A stretch of DNA of 64,000 nt from Rhodobacteraceae bacterium M382 (GTDB lineage: Bacteria; Pseudomonadota; Alphaproteobacteria; Rhodobacterales; Rhodobacteraceae): the NCBI GenBank assembly GCA_025141015.1, contig CP081098.1, forward strand, positions 124,001-188,000, read 5' to 3'. Numbering within the stretch: position 1 is the stretch's first letter; each line of letters opens with the position of its first letter. Positions 1-9,776 of this stretch are shown here, one piece after another. The translations under genes and the position numbers were made by a program. The notes beneath the pieces were generated by a model. It was not told the origin of the DNA. It was given only the letters and a program-made list of their open reading frames with translations, and ran no database searches.

Positions 1-2
1 CG

Positions 3-2420
3 CTTCTGGACGAGGCGACCGCCGCCGCCGAAGCAATGGCCATGGCACACCGCGGTTCGCGCTCCAAAGCGAACAACGCGGCCTTTTTTGTCGACAAAAA
101 CTGCCACCCGCAAACCGTGGCAGTGATCAAGACCCGCGCCGAACCTTTGGGGATCGAGGTTCTCGTGGGCGACCCGGATACGATGGATGCGGACGCTGTC
201 TTTGGCGGTATCTTCCAGTATCCGGGTACTTATGGGCATGTACGCGACTTTACCGATGAAATCGCCGCGCTGCATGCAAACAAGGGCATCGCGATTGTCG
301 CGGCCGACATCCTGTCGCTGGCGCTGCTGAAATCACCCGGTGAAATGGGTGCCGACATTGCCATCGGATCGACCCAGCGGTTCGGCGTGCCCATGGGCTA
401 TGGTGGCCCCCACGCTGCCTATATGGCGACCACCGACAAGCTGAAGCGTGCCATGCCCGGCCGCATCATCGGTGTGTCGATTGATGCGCGCGGCAACCAG
501 GCCTATCGCCTGTCGCTGCAAACCCGCGAACAGCACATCCGCCGTGAAAAAGCCAACTCGAACGTCTGTACTGCTCAGGCGCTGCTGGCCGTCATTGCGT
601 CGATGTATGCAGTTTACCATGGTCCCGACGGGATCAAGGCGATTGCCCAGTCGGTGCACCGCAAGACCTCGCGGCTGGCCGATGGCCTGGAAGAAGCAGG
701 GTTCAAGGTTGAACCCGAAGTGTTCTTTGACACCATCACCGTCGAAGTCGGTCACCTTCAGAATGTCGTCATGGAGGCCGCCGTCGCCCGTGGCGTCAAC
801 CTGCGCAAAGTTGGCGAAACCAAAGTCGGCATCTCGCTGGATGAACAGACCCGCCCCGAAACCATCGAAGCGGTCTGGGGTGCCTTTGGCATCGACAAGA
901 AAGACGACAGCTCGAACAAGCATTATCGCCTGCCCGATTATGCGCTGCGCGAAAGCGAGTATCTGACTCACCCGATCTTCCACAAGAACCGGGCCGAAGC
1001 AGAAATCACCCGCTACATGCGTCGTCTGGCCGACCGTGACCTGGCACTGGACCGCGCGATGATCCCGCTCGGCTCCTGCACCATGAAGCTGAACGCGACC
1101 ATCGAAATGATCCCGGTTACCTGGCCGGAATTTGGCAATCTGCACCCCTTCTGCCCCGAAGATCAGGCGCAGGGCTATCACGAGATGATCGCCGATCTGA
1201 ACGACAAACTGTGCCAGATCACCGGTTATGACGCGATCAGCCAACAGCCGAACTCGGGTGCGCAGGGTGAATATGCGGGCCTGCTGACCATCCGTAACTA
1301 CCACGCCTCGCGTGGCGAGGCAGGCCGGAATGTCTGTCTGATCCCAACCTCGGCGCATGGCACCAACCCGGCGTCGGCGCAGATGGTGGGCTACAAGGTG
1401 GTTCCGGTCAAAGCGGATGACAGCGGCAACATCGACGTCGCTGACTTCCGGGAAAAGGCAGAAAAGCATTCGGACCAGCTGGCCGCTTGCATGATCACCT
1501 ACCCATCGACCCACGGCGTGTTCGAAGAGACCGTACAGGAAGTCTGCCAGATCACCCATGATCACGGCGGTCAGGTCTATATCGACGGCGCCAACATGAA
1601 CGCCATGGTGGGTCTGGCCCAGCCGGGCAAGATTGGCGGCGACGTCAGCCACCTGAACCTGCACAAAACCTTTTGCATTCCGCATGGCGGTGGCGGCCCC
1701 GGCATGGGTCCGATTGGCGTCAAGGCACACCTCGAAGAGCACCTGCCGGGTCACCCGGAGTACGGCACCGCTGTTGGTCCAGTGTCGGCCGCTCCGTTTG
1801 GTTCGCCGTCGATCCTGCCGGTGTCCTGGGCCTATGTGCTGCTGATGGGTGGTGCGGGTCTGACCCAGGCCACCAAGGTTGCGATCCTGAACGCCAACTA
1901 CATCGCGGCCCGTCTGAAGGATGCCTATCCGATCCTCTACACCTCGGAAACCGGTCGTGTGGCGCATGAATGTATCCTGGACACCCGTCCGCTGGACGAA
2001 CAGGGCCACGTTACCGTGGACGACATCGCCAAGCGTCTGGTCGACTCGGGCTTCCACGCACCGACCATGTCCTGGCCGGTGGCTGGCACGTTGATGGTGG
2101 AGCCCACGGAATCCGAACCCAAGGACGAACTGGACCGCTTCTGCGAAGCGATGCTGTCAATCCGAGGCGAGGCCCAGGACATCATCGACGGCAAGATCGA
2201 CCCCGAGAATAACCCACTGAAACATGCACCACACACGGTGCGTGACCTGGTGGGCGATTGGGACCGTCCTTATACCCGCGAACAGGCCTGTTTCCCTCCC
2301 GGTTCGCTGGGCGTGGACAAATATTGGTCGGTGGTGAACCGGGTGGACAACGCCTATGGCGACCGCAACCTGATCTGCACCTGCCCGCCGATGTCTGATT
2401 ACGAAGACGACGCATCCTGA
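3..2420 (+). CDS. gcvP: Glycine dehydrogenase (decarboxylating), P protein, 5' truncated by window edge
   Basis: P protein of the glycine cleavage system: PLP-dependent decarboxylation of glycine and transfer of the aminomethyl group to lipoyl-GcvH. The open frame is already running at base 3 ([18 protein letters not shown]), matching an internal stretch of GcvP, so roughly the first 150 residues of the usual ~950 lie outside the window. The PLP lysine is in [18 protein letters not shown], about residue 555 of the visible part. The C-terminus ([18 protein letters not shown]) is complete and typical. A strong hairpin follows the stop, so this is probably the last gene of a gcv operon. Identity is very secure. 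Confidence 0.97.
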   Translation, partial: LLDEATAAAEAMAMAHRGSRSKANNAAFFVDKNCHPQTVAVIKTRAEPLGIEVLVGDPDTMDADAVFGGIFQYPGTYGHVRDFTDEIAALHANKGIAIVAADILSLALLKSPGEMGADIAIGSTQRFGVPMGYGGPHAAYMATTDKLKRAMPGRIIGVSIDARGNQAYRLSLQTREQHIRREKANSNVCTAQALLAVIASMYAVYHGPDGIKAIAQSVHRKTSRLADGLEEAGFKVEPEVFFDTITVEVGHLQNVVMEAAVARGVNLRKVGETKVGISLDEQTRPETIEAVWGAFGIDKKDDSSNKHYRLPDYALRESEYLTHPIFHKNRAEAEITRYMRRLADRDLALDRAMIPLGSCTMKLNATIEMIPVTWPEFGNLHPFCPEDQAQGYHEMIADLNDKLCQITGYDAISQQPNSGAQGEYAGLLTIRNYHASRGEAGRNVCLIPTSAHGTNPASAQMVGYKVVPVKADDSGNIDVADFREKAEKHSDQLAACMITYPSTHGVFEETVQEVCQITHDHGGQVYIDGANMNAMVGLAQPGKIGGDVSHLNLHKTFCIPHGGGGPGMGPIGVKAHLEEHLPGHPEYGTAVGPVSAAPFGSPSILPVSWAYVLLMGGAGLTQATKVAILNANYIAARLKDAYPILYTSETGRVAHECILDTRPLDEQGHVTVDDIAKRLVDSGFHAPTMSWPVAGTLMVEPTESEPKDELDRFCEAMLSIRGEAQDIIDGKIDPENNPLKHAPHTVRDLVGDWDRPYTREQACFPPGSLGVDKYWSVVNRVDNAYGDRNLICTCPPMSDYEDDAS

Positions 2421-2433
2421 TCCGACGCTACTC

Positions 2434-2460
2434 AGTCCCGCCCGCATGTCGGGCGGGACT
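2434..2460 (+). terminator. Hairpin downstream of gcvP
   Basis: Perfect 11-bp inverted repeat (AGTCCCGCCCG / CGGGCGGGACT) with a 5-nt CATGT loop, starting 14 bases after the gcvP stop. The following bases (GTCTATTCT) are only mildly T-rich, so it may act as an intrinsic terminator or a 3' stabilising hairpin. Confidence 0.75.
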
Positions 2461-2544
2461 GTCTATTCTGGCCCCATCGCCAGAGTATTTCTCACGTGAC
2501 TTTCAGGTGACTCCCAACGACTTCACTCATGCGAAGGGACACAT

Positions 2545-3531
2545 ATGGCTTATCTGGAACCCATCCAAAGCTGCGCCTTGGCACCAGTTGAAAGCAGGGC
2601 GAACAAATCCGATTTGCGCGTGGACATCTTTGTGCCTGATGTGACAGCTAACGCTTCGGCACAAATGTTCCTGGACCTGTTCCAAGCAGCCAACGATCTG
2701 CTGACCGGAACACGCTATCGCGTGACCCTGCGCACCTTGTCGACACCAGTGAACGAGGACCCCCGTCAATGGCAACGCCGGACGGTCATTTTCTTGGGCA
2801 ACCTGCAATCACGATGGGTTTCGCGCCCCGACCAACGCAACCGGTTGGCCTCGATCCTCAGATTGTCACCTCGCAGCATGATGATTGGGGGCGCTGTATT
2901 TCTGATGCGGGATGCCGGGATGAACCATGACGTCAATCTGGCCATCCATCCAAATTTTACCGCCGCAGCCCAGGAAGAAGGGTTGCTTGCCGATGCGTCC
3001 ACCACCGTTCGGGAAGGCCGCATTAACAGCGCTTCTTCCGGCTTTGCCGCTCTGCCATTGATAGTGGATCTTATCGGTGAAGATCATGGCCCCTATATCG
3101 GCAAAACCTTGTCGGCGTATCTGGGCCTTTCGGACGGTCGCCAATCACCACAAAGCCGGGAAATCGTGTCGCTGCGCCACCGCAGCCGCGGGGACCGGTT
3201 GATCGACGTGGCCCTGAAAATGATGCAGGAGCATATCGAAGAACCGCTACAGATCCGCGAATTGGCCAGCACATTGGGTGTTTCAACCCGCAAGCTGGAA
3301 CGCCGCTTTCAAGAGAAAACCGGTAGTACGCCATTGACCGTCTATCGCCAATTGCGCATCGAACGAGCGCACCAGCTGATCAGCCAGACCGACCTAACCA
3401 ATTCCGAAATCGCCGTGGCAACCGGCTTTGGGTCACGCGCCAATCTGGCCCATTGGTTTCGCAAACAATATGGCACCGGACCAACCGAAGCGCGCACCCG
3501 GATGTTTCAACGACCGGCCCTGACGGGTTGA
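2545..3531 (+). CDS. GlxA-family AraC-type transcriptional regulator
   Basis: A 328-residue regulator. The N-terminal ~200 residues look like the DJ-1/PfpI-like sensor of the GlxA family (DLRVDIFVPDVTANASAQMF, then GGAVFLMRDAG), and residues ~215-315 form the two-helix-turn-helix AraC DNA-binding domain (IRELASTLGVSTRKLERRF; NSEIAVATGFGSRANLAHWF). The ATG is preceded by GAAGGGA. Relatives include GbdR, CdhR and ArgR, which control catabolism of glycine betaine, carnitine or arginine. It converges on an aldehyde dehydrogenase gene and stands apart from gcvP, so the target is not shown by position. Family secure, ligand unknown. Confidence 0.88.
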   Translation: MAYLEPIQSCALAPVESRANKSDLRVDIFVPDVTANASAQMFLDLFQAANDLLTGTRYRVTLRTLSTPVNEDPRQWQRRTVIFLGNLQSRWVSRPDQRNRLASILRLSPRSMMIGGAVFLMRDAGMNHDVNLAIHPNFTAAAQEEGLLADASTTVREGRINSASSGFAALPLIVDLIGEDHGPYIGKTLSAYLGLSDGRQSPQSREIVSLRHRSRGDRLIDVALKMMQEHIEEPLQIRELASTLGVSTRKLERRFQEKTGSTPLTVYRQLRIERAHQLISQTDLTNSEIAVATGFGSRANLAHWFRKQYGTGPTEARTRMFQRPALTG

Positions 3532-3551
3532 CCCAGGCGCCGGGTCAACCC
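3525..3551. terminator. Hairpin between convergent genes
   Basis: Perfect 10-bp inverted repeat GGGTTGACCC / GGGTCAACCC with a 7-nt loop. It includes the stop codon of the GlxA-type regulator and lies 12 bases from the end of the convergent aldehyde dehydrogenase gene. No T-tract on either side; it may serve both genes as a 3' end structure. Confidence 0.5.
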
Positions 3552-3562
3552 ATTCGCAAGAT

Positions 3563-4993
3563 CTACCCGGCAAAGCTGTAGGCCGTTTTGACCGTGGTAT
3601 AAAACTCCGCAGCATACCGCCCCTGTTCGCGCGACCCATGCGACGATCCTTTGCACCCACCAAAAGGCACATGATAGTCAACGCCGGCCGTCGGCAGGTT
3701 AACCATCACCATGCCTGCCTCGCTTTGACGCTTGAACTCGCGCGCGTATTTCAGGCTGGAGGTACAGATCCCCGACGACAGGCCAAATTCTGTGTCATTG
3801 GCCACGCTCAGCGCATGATCAAAGCCTGAAACCTTGATGATGCTGGCGCAGGGACCAAAGATCTCCTCGCGGCTGGATCGCATGTCGTTGGTCGCATTCA
3901 GGAACAACGCCGGGATTTGATAATATCCGGTTGTGTCCCGGTCTACGTGTTCTCCGCCAATAACTTCGGCCCCTTCGGCCCGTGCCAGGTCCACATATTC
4001 AAGGTTCCCGACCAACTGCTTTTTCGACACCACCGGCCCGATCTGCACCGACGGATCCAGCGGATTGCCGACATTCAGAGCCTGCGCCTGAGTCACCAAT
4101 CGGTCGACAAAAGCATCGTGAATACCCGCATCGACGATGATCCGGCTCGAGGCCGTGCATCGTTGGCCGGTAGAAAAGAAGGCACCGTTCAACACAACAG
4201 GTACCGCAATATCCAAATCGGCGTCATCCATGACGACCATCGGGTTCTTGCCGCCCATTTCCAGCTGAATCTTTTTCATGCTGCGGGCCGCGTCTATGGC
4301 CAGGTTCTGCCCCACAGGAACGGACCCAGTAAACGAAATCGCGTTGATCCCACTGTGCGCGGACATTGCATTGCCCACAACGGATCCTTGTCCCATCACC
4401 AGATTGAACACGCCTGCGGGACACCCTGCCTCATGAAGAACCTCGGTCAACAAGTGGGCACTGGCCGGCGTCAAATCGGCGGGTTTGAACACAACAGTAT
4501 TGCCATAGGCCAGCGCAGGCGCAATTTTCCAGGCGGGAATGGCGATGGGAAAATTCCATGGCGTGATCAGGCCAACGACACCCACAGGTTCGCGCACCAC
4601 ATCGACATCCACATCCGTGCGCAATGATGCGATGGCATCACCTGCCACGCGGACCGCTTCGCCCGCAAAGAAACGGAACACCTGAGCAGCTCGGACAGTT
4701 TCACCAATGGCTTCTGCCAGGGTCTTACCCTCTTCCCGGGCCAGGACAGTGCCGATTTCGGTCTTGCGCGCAAACAACTTCTGCGCCACCGCCTCCAACA
4801 AGTCAGACCGCACCTGAGGCGACGCCGAAGCCCACCCTCTCAGAGCGCCGTTGGCGGCCTGGACCGCCTGATCAACCTGTTCGACCGAAGCGCGGGCATA
4901 GACACCGATCACCTCGGAAATATCTGCTGGATTGCGGTTCTCTACCGCGTCATGCCCGTCCACCCAGGCACCTGCAATTAAGTTCTGTTTCAT
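3563..4993 (-). CDS. NAD(P)-dependent aldehyde dehydrogenase, alpha-ketoglutarate semialdehyde dehydrogenase type
   Basis: A complete 476-residue ALDH-superfamily enzyme that oxidises an aldehyde to the acid. Visible signatures are the PWNFP motif (~145-149), catalytic Glu245 in LEMGGKNP and nucleophile Cys279 in FFSTGQRCTASSR. The C-terminal pattern PFGGCKGSSHGSREQGRYAAEFYT resembles the 2,5-dioxopentanoate (KGSA) dehydrogenase subgroup of pentose and hydroxyproline pathways, in part. It lies downstream of gabT but is separated from it by a strong terminator, so its link is proximity only. Succinate semialdehyde is an alternative substrate given the GabT neighbour. Confidence 0.85.
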   Translation of the reverse strand: MKQNLIAGAWVDGHDAVENRNPADISEVIGVYARASVEQVDQAVQAANGALRGWASASPQVRSDLLEAVAQKLFARKTEIGTVLAREEGKTLAEAIGETVRAAQVFRFFAGEAVRVAGDAIASLRTDVDVDVVREPVGVVGLITPWNFPIAIPAWKIAPALAYGNTVVFKPADLTPASAHLLTEVLHEAGCPAGVFNLVMGQGSVVGNAMSAHSGINAISFTGSVPVGQNLAIDAARSMKKIQLEMGGKNPMVVMDDADLDIAVPVVLNGAFFSTGQRCTASSRIIVDAGIHDAFVDRLVTQAQALNVGNPLDPSVQIGPVVSKKQLVGNLEYVDLARAEGAEVIGGEHVDRDTTGYYQIPALFLNATNDMRSSREEIFGPCASIIKVSGFDHALSVANDTEFGLSSGICTSSLKYAREFKRQSEAGMVMVNLPTAGVDYHVPFGGCKGSSHGSREQGRYAAEFYTTVKTAYSFAG

Positions 4994-5049
4994 GACTCAC
5001 TCGATGTTTGGGAAGACCACTGCGCAAACCCAGCGCCAGACCGACGGAT

Positions 5050-5100
5050 TTGACAAAAGAACCGGCTGAAGCAATCGGGGGAACATGTTGCTTCAGCCGG
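5050..5100 (-). terminator. Intrinsic terminator of gabT
   Basis: Perfect 13-bp stem CCGGCTGAAGCAA / TTGCTTCAGCCGG (5062-5074 with 5088-5100) and 13-nt loop. On the minus strand it is followed by TTCTTTTGTC. It lies 34 bases beyond the gabT stop and separates it from the downstream aldehyde dehydrogenase. Confidence 0.85.
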
Positions 5101-5134
5101 AGAGAGAGGCTGGACCCAGACGGGCCCAACTCTC

Positions 5135-6439
5135 CTATTCTGCTGCAACTGCCGTTGCGTTGATCGCAGCGTCGATTGCCGATTCGAGCACATCCAACGC
5201 CTCGTCGACCTGCTCCATCGGCGTCGTCAGCGGCGGCAAAAGACGTACAGCATTGGCACGGGTGCCGCAGGGCAGGATGATCAGCCCGCGGGCCTCAGCT
5301 TCGGCCACGATCGCCTGGGTCAGCGCCGGGTCGGGAGCGTTGCTGCCCCGGTCCGTGACCAGCTCGAACGCCACCATGGCACCTTGGCCGCGCACATCAC
5401 CAATTGCTTCGTAGCCCTGACGGGCCGCGATATCGGTCAGGCGTGCAATTATGCGGTCCCCGACCTCAGTGGCCCGCTCACACAGGTTTTCTTCGACGAT
5501 CACATCCAGAACTGCATGTGCCGCAGCCACCGCCAGCGGGTTGCCCGCATAGGTGCCGCCGATACCGCCCACAGGGGCGGCATCGACGACCTCGGCCCGA
5601 CCGGTTACGGCTGAGAGCGGAAAGCCACCGGCCAGTCCCTTTGCCATGGTCACCAGATCGGCAGCGACACCAGCATGTTCAAAGGCAAACAGTTTGCCGG
5701 TGCGTGCGATTCCCGATTGGACCTCATCCGCGATCAACAAGATCCCATGATCATCACAGATCTGGCGCAGCGCGCGCAGGAAATCTGGCGGGGCAATGTT
5801 GAAACCACCTTCACCCTGCACCGGTTCGATAATAATCGCGGCCACACGTTCGGGATCAATCGAGCTGCGCAACATGTTGTCCAGAACCGCCAGGGATTGT
5901 TCAACTGTCACCCCGTGGAACTCATTTGGGAAAGGCACGTGCAGGACCTCGGGCGGCATGGCACCGAAAGCTTTCTTATACGGGTTTACCTTGCCGCACA
6001 GCGCCATGCCCATCAGGGTTCGACCGTGGAACGCCCCGGAAAAGGCGATGACACCGGAGCGCCCAGTATAGGCGCGGGCCATTTTCACTGCGTTTTCGAC
6101 AGCCTCGGCACCGGTGGTGACCAGCATGGTTTTCTTGTCAAAGTCACCGGGGGTCGATGCATTCAGTCGCTCGGACAGGGCAATATAGCTCTCATACGGG
6201 GCGACGTGAAAACAGGTGTGGGTAAAGTTTTCGGCCTGTTTTGCCACCGCAGCCATGACTTTGGGGTGGCGATGGCCCGTGTTGTTCACCGCGATCCCGG
6301 CAGCAAAGTCGATGAAGCGATTACCATCCGCATCCCATAGTTCGGCGTTTTCCGCGCGAACCGCATAGATTCCACGGGTGGCGACACCCTTGGCCACGGC
6401 GGCCTCGCGGCGTGATTGGAGGTCAAGGCTGGCGCTCAT
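5135..6439 (-). CDS. gabT: 4-aminobutyrate-type aminotransferase (class III, PLP)
   Basis: A 434-residue class III aminotransferase that moves the terminal amine of GABA or a related omega-amino acid to 2-oxoglutarate. The order of motifs matches GabT: TTGAEAVENAVKMAR cofactor loop (~108-122), FHGRT (~138), EPVQGEGG, DEVQSG with Asp239, and PLP Lys267 in TMAKGLAGGFPLSAVTG. RBS AGAGGAG precedes the ATG. It is transcribed away from a PuuR-like XRE-cupin gene across a 113-bp spacer with a repeated TTGCGCA-type motif, so that regulator probably controls it. Exact amine substrate cannot be read from sequence. Confidence 0.9.
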   Translation of the reverse strand: MSASLDLQSRREAAVAKGVATRGIYAVRAENAELWDADGNRFIDFAAGIAVNNTGHRHPKVMAAVAKQAENFTHTCFHVAPYESYIALSERLNASTPGDFDKKTMLVTTGAEAVENAVKMARAYTGRSGVIAFSGAFHGRTLMGMALCGKVNPYKKAFGAMPPEVLHVPFPNEFHGVTVEQSLAVLDNMLRSSIDPERVAAIIIEPVQGEGGFNIAPPDFLRALRQICDDHGILLIADEVQSGIARTGKLFAFEHAGVAADLVTMAKGLAGGFPLSAVTGRAEVVDAAPVGGIGGTYAGNPLAVAAAHAVLDVIVEENLCERATEVGDRIIARLTDIAARQGYEAIGDVRGQGAMVAFELVTDRGSNAPDPALTQAIVAEAEARGLIILPCGTRANAVRLLPPLTTPMEQVDEALDVLESAIDAAINATAVAAE

Positions 6440-6552
6440 GCGATATGTCTCCTCTGCGTGCGCTTCGATTCTTCACATCATATTGCGCATTATTTTGAAC
6501 TTTACTACTTATAAATTGCGCAACATCCAGAGATTCGCCTATCCTAAGCAAA
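6440..6552. promoter_or_regulatory. Divergent gabT / XRE-cupin promoter region with two TTGCGCA-type sites
   Basis: AT-rich spacer between divergent genes. It contains TTGCGCAT at 6483-6490 and the palindrome TTGCGCAA at 6516-6523, the latter followed by CATCCA. Similar sites recur upstream of the TRAP operon and ATP-grasp gene (11434-11441 and 11485-11492). I infer candidate operators for the XRE-cupin protein. Confidence 0.5.
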
Positions 6553-7155
6553 ATGACACAGGGATATTCAGTCATGACAGATGATTTCGATGTTGGAGAC
6601 CGGTTAAAGACGCTGAGAACACAGTTTGGCATGTCCCAGCGACAACTTGCCGAGGCCGCCAATGTACCTCATGGGCAGATTTCCATGATCGAAACCAACC
6701 GGAGCAGCCCTTCGGTGGCTTCGCTGCGCAAGATTCTAGGCGGATTTGGCATCACCATGTCTGAATTTTTTGAGCCCGAATCTATTTCAGCTCAAAAAGC
6801 CTTCTTCACTCCGGCGGAAATGCGCGACCTGACGTCTCTCTTGTATCGGCGCGATGATCCGGCCCAACAAAAAATCACCATCATGCAGGTCGGCGACGCC
6901 AAGGCACATGGCCTGCAAATCCTGCACGAACGGTATGAAGCTGGTGCAGACACCGGCGATTCCATGATCGAACACGAGGCCAACGAAGGTGGCATCGTCG
7001 TCTCGGGCGAAGTCGAAGTGACCGTCGGTGACGAAGTCCGTGTGCTGAAAGCCGGGGACGCCTATCTGTTCAACAGCCGGGAACCGCATCGGTTCCGCAA
7101 TATCTCTGATCGCCCCGCCGAAGTCATCTCGGCCTGCACCCCACCTTATCTCTAA
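6553..7155 (+). CDS. XRE-cupin transcriptional regulator, PuuR-like
   Basis: A 200-residue regulator with an N-terminal XRE helix-turn-helix (about residues 14-68, LRTQFGMSQRQLAEAANVPH) and a C-terminal cupin (about 125-195, with LKAGDAYLFNSREPHRFRN). This is the architecture of PuuR, the E. coli putrescine-pathway repressor. The start is uncertain: ATG at 6553 or ATG at 6574 (AGGG lies about 11 bases before the latter). It is divergent from gabT and 29 bases upstream of a CoA-transferase gene, with which it is probably co-transcribed. Polyamine or amine sensing is inferred from family and neighbours. Confidence 0.9.
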   Translation: MTQGYSVMTDDFDVGDRLKTLRTQFGMSQRQLAEAANVPHGQISMIETNRSSPSVASLRKILGGFGITMSEFFEPESISAQKAFFTPAEMRDLTSLLYRRDDPAQQKITIMQVGDAKAHGLQILHERYEAGADTGDSMIEHEANEGGIVVSGEVEVTVGDEVRVLKAGDAYLFNSREPHRFRNISDRPAEVISACTPPYL

Positions 7156-7184
7156 CTTGACTTCCGTCATCAAAGGAAACGCTT

Positions 7185-8294
7185 ATGTCCCCTCTTGAAG
7201 GTCTCAAAGTGGTCGAACTGGCCCGCATCCTGGCCGGTCCCTGGATTGGCCAATCGCTGGCCGATCTGGGTGCGAACGTCACCAAAGTCGAGGCCGAAAG
7301 CGGCGATGACACCCGCGCCTGGGGGCCCCCATTTATCGAACGCGATGGGGACAAAACTGCTGCCTATTACTACGCTGCAAACAGGGGCAAGACCGCGGTC
7401 GTAGCAGACTTCCGATCCGCGGAAGGTCAAAAAATCGTGCGTGACCTGGTGGCCGACGCCGACATCCTGATCGAAAACTTCAAAGTCGGCGGATTGGCGA
7501 AATACGGGCTGGACTATGACAGTCTGCGGGAGCTGAACCCGCGGTTGATCTATTGTTCGATCACAGGGTTCGGACAGGACGGCCCTTATGCCAAACGCGC
7601 GGGCTATGATTTTTTGATCCAAGGCATGTCGGGGCTGATGTCGATCACGGGCGAACCCGATCGCCAACCACAAAAAGTAGGAGTGGCGGTAACGGATGTC
7701 GTGACCGGGCTTTATGGCACCATCGGGATTCTGGCGGCGGTGGAGCAACGTCACCGCACCGGGCTGGGTCAGCATATTGATATGTCGCTACTGGATTGCG
7801 CCACCGCACTGTTGGCCAATCAGGCGATGAATTACCTGGCCACCGGCAACAGCCCAATGCGCAAAGGCAATGACCACCCCAATATCTCACCCTATCAGGT
7901 ATTGCCCACGGCGGACGGGCATATCATTGTGGCCGTTGGCAATGACGGACAGTTCCAGCGGTTCTGCCGGGTGATCGAGCGCCTGGATCTGGCAGAGAAC
8001 CCCGATTATGCCAGCAACGGGTTGCGGGTGTCCAACCGCGACGCGTTGACAGCTGAGTTGGCGGACTCCCTGAGCAACTGGACCTCGGCCGAGCTGTTGT
8101 CTGCACTGGAAGCGGCCACTGTGCCTGCCGGGCCGATCAACTCTATCGGGCAAGCTTTTGAAGACCCTCAGGTGCAAGCCCGTGGACTGGTGATCGAACC
8201 CGAAGGCATCAAAGGCGTACGCGGCCCTTGGAAATTCTCGGACGCCGAACTGGCGCTGGACAAGACCGCACCGGTCCTGCCCAAGGCCCAGTAG
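7185..8294 (+). CDS. CaiB/BaiF family (class III) CoA-transferase
   Basis: A 369-residue member of the formyl-CoA transferase/CaiB family, which moves CoA between carboxylic acids. It opens with the family signature LEGLKVVELARILAGPW and DLGANVTKVE, and the expected catalytic aspartate is Asp142 in GYDFLIQGMSG. At 369 residues it is slightly short for the family (about 390-410) but shows no internal break. RBS AAAGGAA precedes the ATG. It follows the PuuR-like regulator and ends at a strong bidirectional terminator. The acid it activates is unknown; a product of the neighbouring amine pathway is a reasonable guess. Confidence 0.88.
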   Translation: MSPLEGLKVVELARILAGPWIGQSLADLGANVTKVEAESGDDTRAWGPPFIERDGDKTAAYYYAANRGKTAVVADFRSAEGQKIVRDLVADADILIENFKVGGLAKYGLDYDSLRELNPRLIYCSITGFGQDGPYAKRAGYDFLIQGMSGLMSITGEPDRQPQKVGVAVTDVVTGLYGTIGILAAVEQRHRTGLGQHIDMSLLDCATALLANQAMNYLATGNSPMRKGNDHPNISPYQVLPTADGHIIVAVGNDGQFQRFCRVIERLDLAENPDYASNGLRVSNRDALTAELADSLSNWTSAELLSALEAATVPAGPINSIGQAFEDPQVQARGLVIEPEGIKGVRGPWKFSDAELALDKTAPVLPKAQ

Positions 8295-8314
8295 GCCGCA
8301 TTCCGCAGATTCAG

Positions 8315-8348
8315 AAAACAGCCGCCTCGGGAACGAGGCGGCTGTTTT
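8315..8348. terminator. Bidirectional intrinsic terminator
   Basis: 15-bp perfect stem (8315-8329 with 8334-8348, core CAGCCGCCTCG) with a GGAA tetraloop and A/T runs on both sides. It lies between the convergent CoA-transferase and TRAP permease genes and can terminate both. Confidence 0.9.
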
Positions 8349-8410
8349 AGTTGGGGGTCACAGGTTTGGATCTATGCCCACAGACTCTAACGCAGACGCC
8401 AATCCCGCGA

Positions 8411-9730
8411 TCAGAACAGCAAACCCGGTAACCACAGCGCGATCTGCGGGAAGGCCACAACCAGCGCCAACCCGATAATCTGCAGCACCACAAACGGAAT
8501 CGCCGCCCAATATATGTCGCCAATGGTGATATCCGCCGGTGCAACCGATCGCATGTAAAACAGGTTGTAGCCGAACGGTGGTGTCAAATACGCGGACTGC
8601 ATAGACAGAATGAACAACACCGCAAACCATGTGGTGTCATAACCCAGATCCCGCACTATCGGGACGAACAACGGCACAGTGATGAACACGATGGCAAAAT
8701 CGTCCAGAAACATACCCAACACAAAGTAAGTGGCCAACATGGCGATGATCACCAGTATGGGTGACAATTCAAAATCTTCGATCAGCTCACCGACGATCAT
8801 CCCCGCACCCAGGCCCACATAGATTTTCGAGAAGAACACGGCCGCGATGGTGATCCACATCAACATTCCCATCAGCTTGGTCGTCGTCAGCATGACATAG
8901 CGCAGCATGTCCCAGTTGACCCGGCCGTGCAGCGCCGCAATCACCAACGCGCCAAATGCACCAATGGCAGACGCCTCAGACGGAGACGTCACTCCGCCAA
9001 TAATACACCCCAAGACCGTAGCAATCAGAACTCCTGGCGGGATCAAATGGCGCAGGGATTTCAGTTTTTCCAAACCGCTGAACCGCTCTTCATCCGGGGC
9101 GGGTGGGCCAAGGCTCGGGTTGAACCGGCAGCGCACCAATACATAAAGGATATATATCCCGGCCAGCATCAGCCCCGGCATCAGACCGGCGGCAAACAGT
9201 TTGCCCACGGAATCGCGACTGAGAAACGCATAGATGATCATCAACACCGAAGGCGGGATTAGGAAACCCAACGCGCCTCCGGCCATAATCGTGCCGGTCA
9301 CCAGTTTCTTGTCATAGCCGCGTTTCAGCATCGCAGGCAGCGCGATGATACCCAATGACACGGTGGCTGCGCCGGAAACACCGGCCATGGCGGCGATCAG
9401 GGCACAAATGATGACAGTACCGACCCCCAATCCACCGGGCACCCCCCCCATCAGCTTGTGGATCATCTCGAACAAGTCATCCGTGATGCCGCTCCGTTGC
9501 AGCACAAGCCCCATGAAGATAAATAGTGGCAACGCCACCAGCAGGAAATTGTCCATCGCGCTGTAGGTCGAGCTGACCAACAATTCGAGCCCACCGGGTC
9601 CCCACAACACAAAGGCGCTGCCAACGCCGGAAATCGTCAATGCCCAGGCCAGCGGCGATCCCATCGCCATCAAGGCCAGCATTGACAGGAACATGATCGC
9701 CGTCGTGGTCAGCGGATCGAGTTCAGCCAT
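8411..9730 (-). CDS. dctM: TRAP transporter large permease, DctM family
   Basis: A 439-residue inner-membrane protein, the ion-coupled translocation subunit of a TRAP uptake system. It is a near-continuous series of hydrophobic segments (about 12) with family landmarks MGLVLQRSGI, AAMAGVSGAATVSLG, GALGFLIPPSV and LTPPFGYNLFY. I chose the ATG at 9730 (MAELDPL) because GGAGGAGG lies just upstream; a longer frame adds eight residues that include this RBS. Last gene of the dctP-dctQ-dctM operon. Confidence 0.95.
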   Translation of the reverse strand: MAELDPLTTTAIMFLSMLALMAMGSPLAWALTISGVGSAFVLWGPGGLELLVSSTYSAMDNFLLVALPLFIFMGLVLQRSGITDDLFEMIHKLMGGVPGGLGVGTVIICALIAAMAGVSGAATVSLGIIALPAMLKRGYDKKLVTGTIMAGGALGFLIPPSVLMIIYAFLSRDSVGKLFAAGLMPGLMLAGIYILYVLVRCRFNPSLGPPAPDEERFSGLEKLKSLRHLIPPGVLIATVLGCIIGGVTSPSEASAIGAFGALVIAALHGRVNWDMLRYVMLTTTKLMGMLMWITIAAVFFSKIYVGLGAGMIVGELIEDFELSPILVIIAMLATYFVLGMFLDDFAIVFITVPLFVPIVRDLGYDTTWFAVLFILSMQSAYLTPPFGYNLFYMRSVAPADITIGDIYWAAIPFVVLQIIGLALVVAFPQIALWLPGLLF

Positions 9731-9776
9731 GTTTCCTCCTCCCCGGGCAACCATTGGCTACCCGCGTAAATGCGCC

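Noticed and set aside
333-2057. 574-codon open frame antisense to gcvP
   Set aside because: It lies wholly opposite a well-recognised enzyme and shows no family motifs; high GC in the third codon position produces such shadows.
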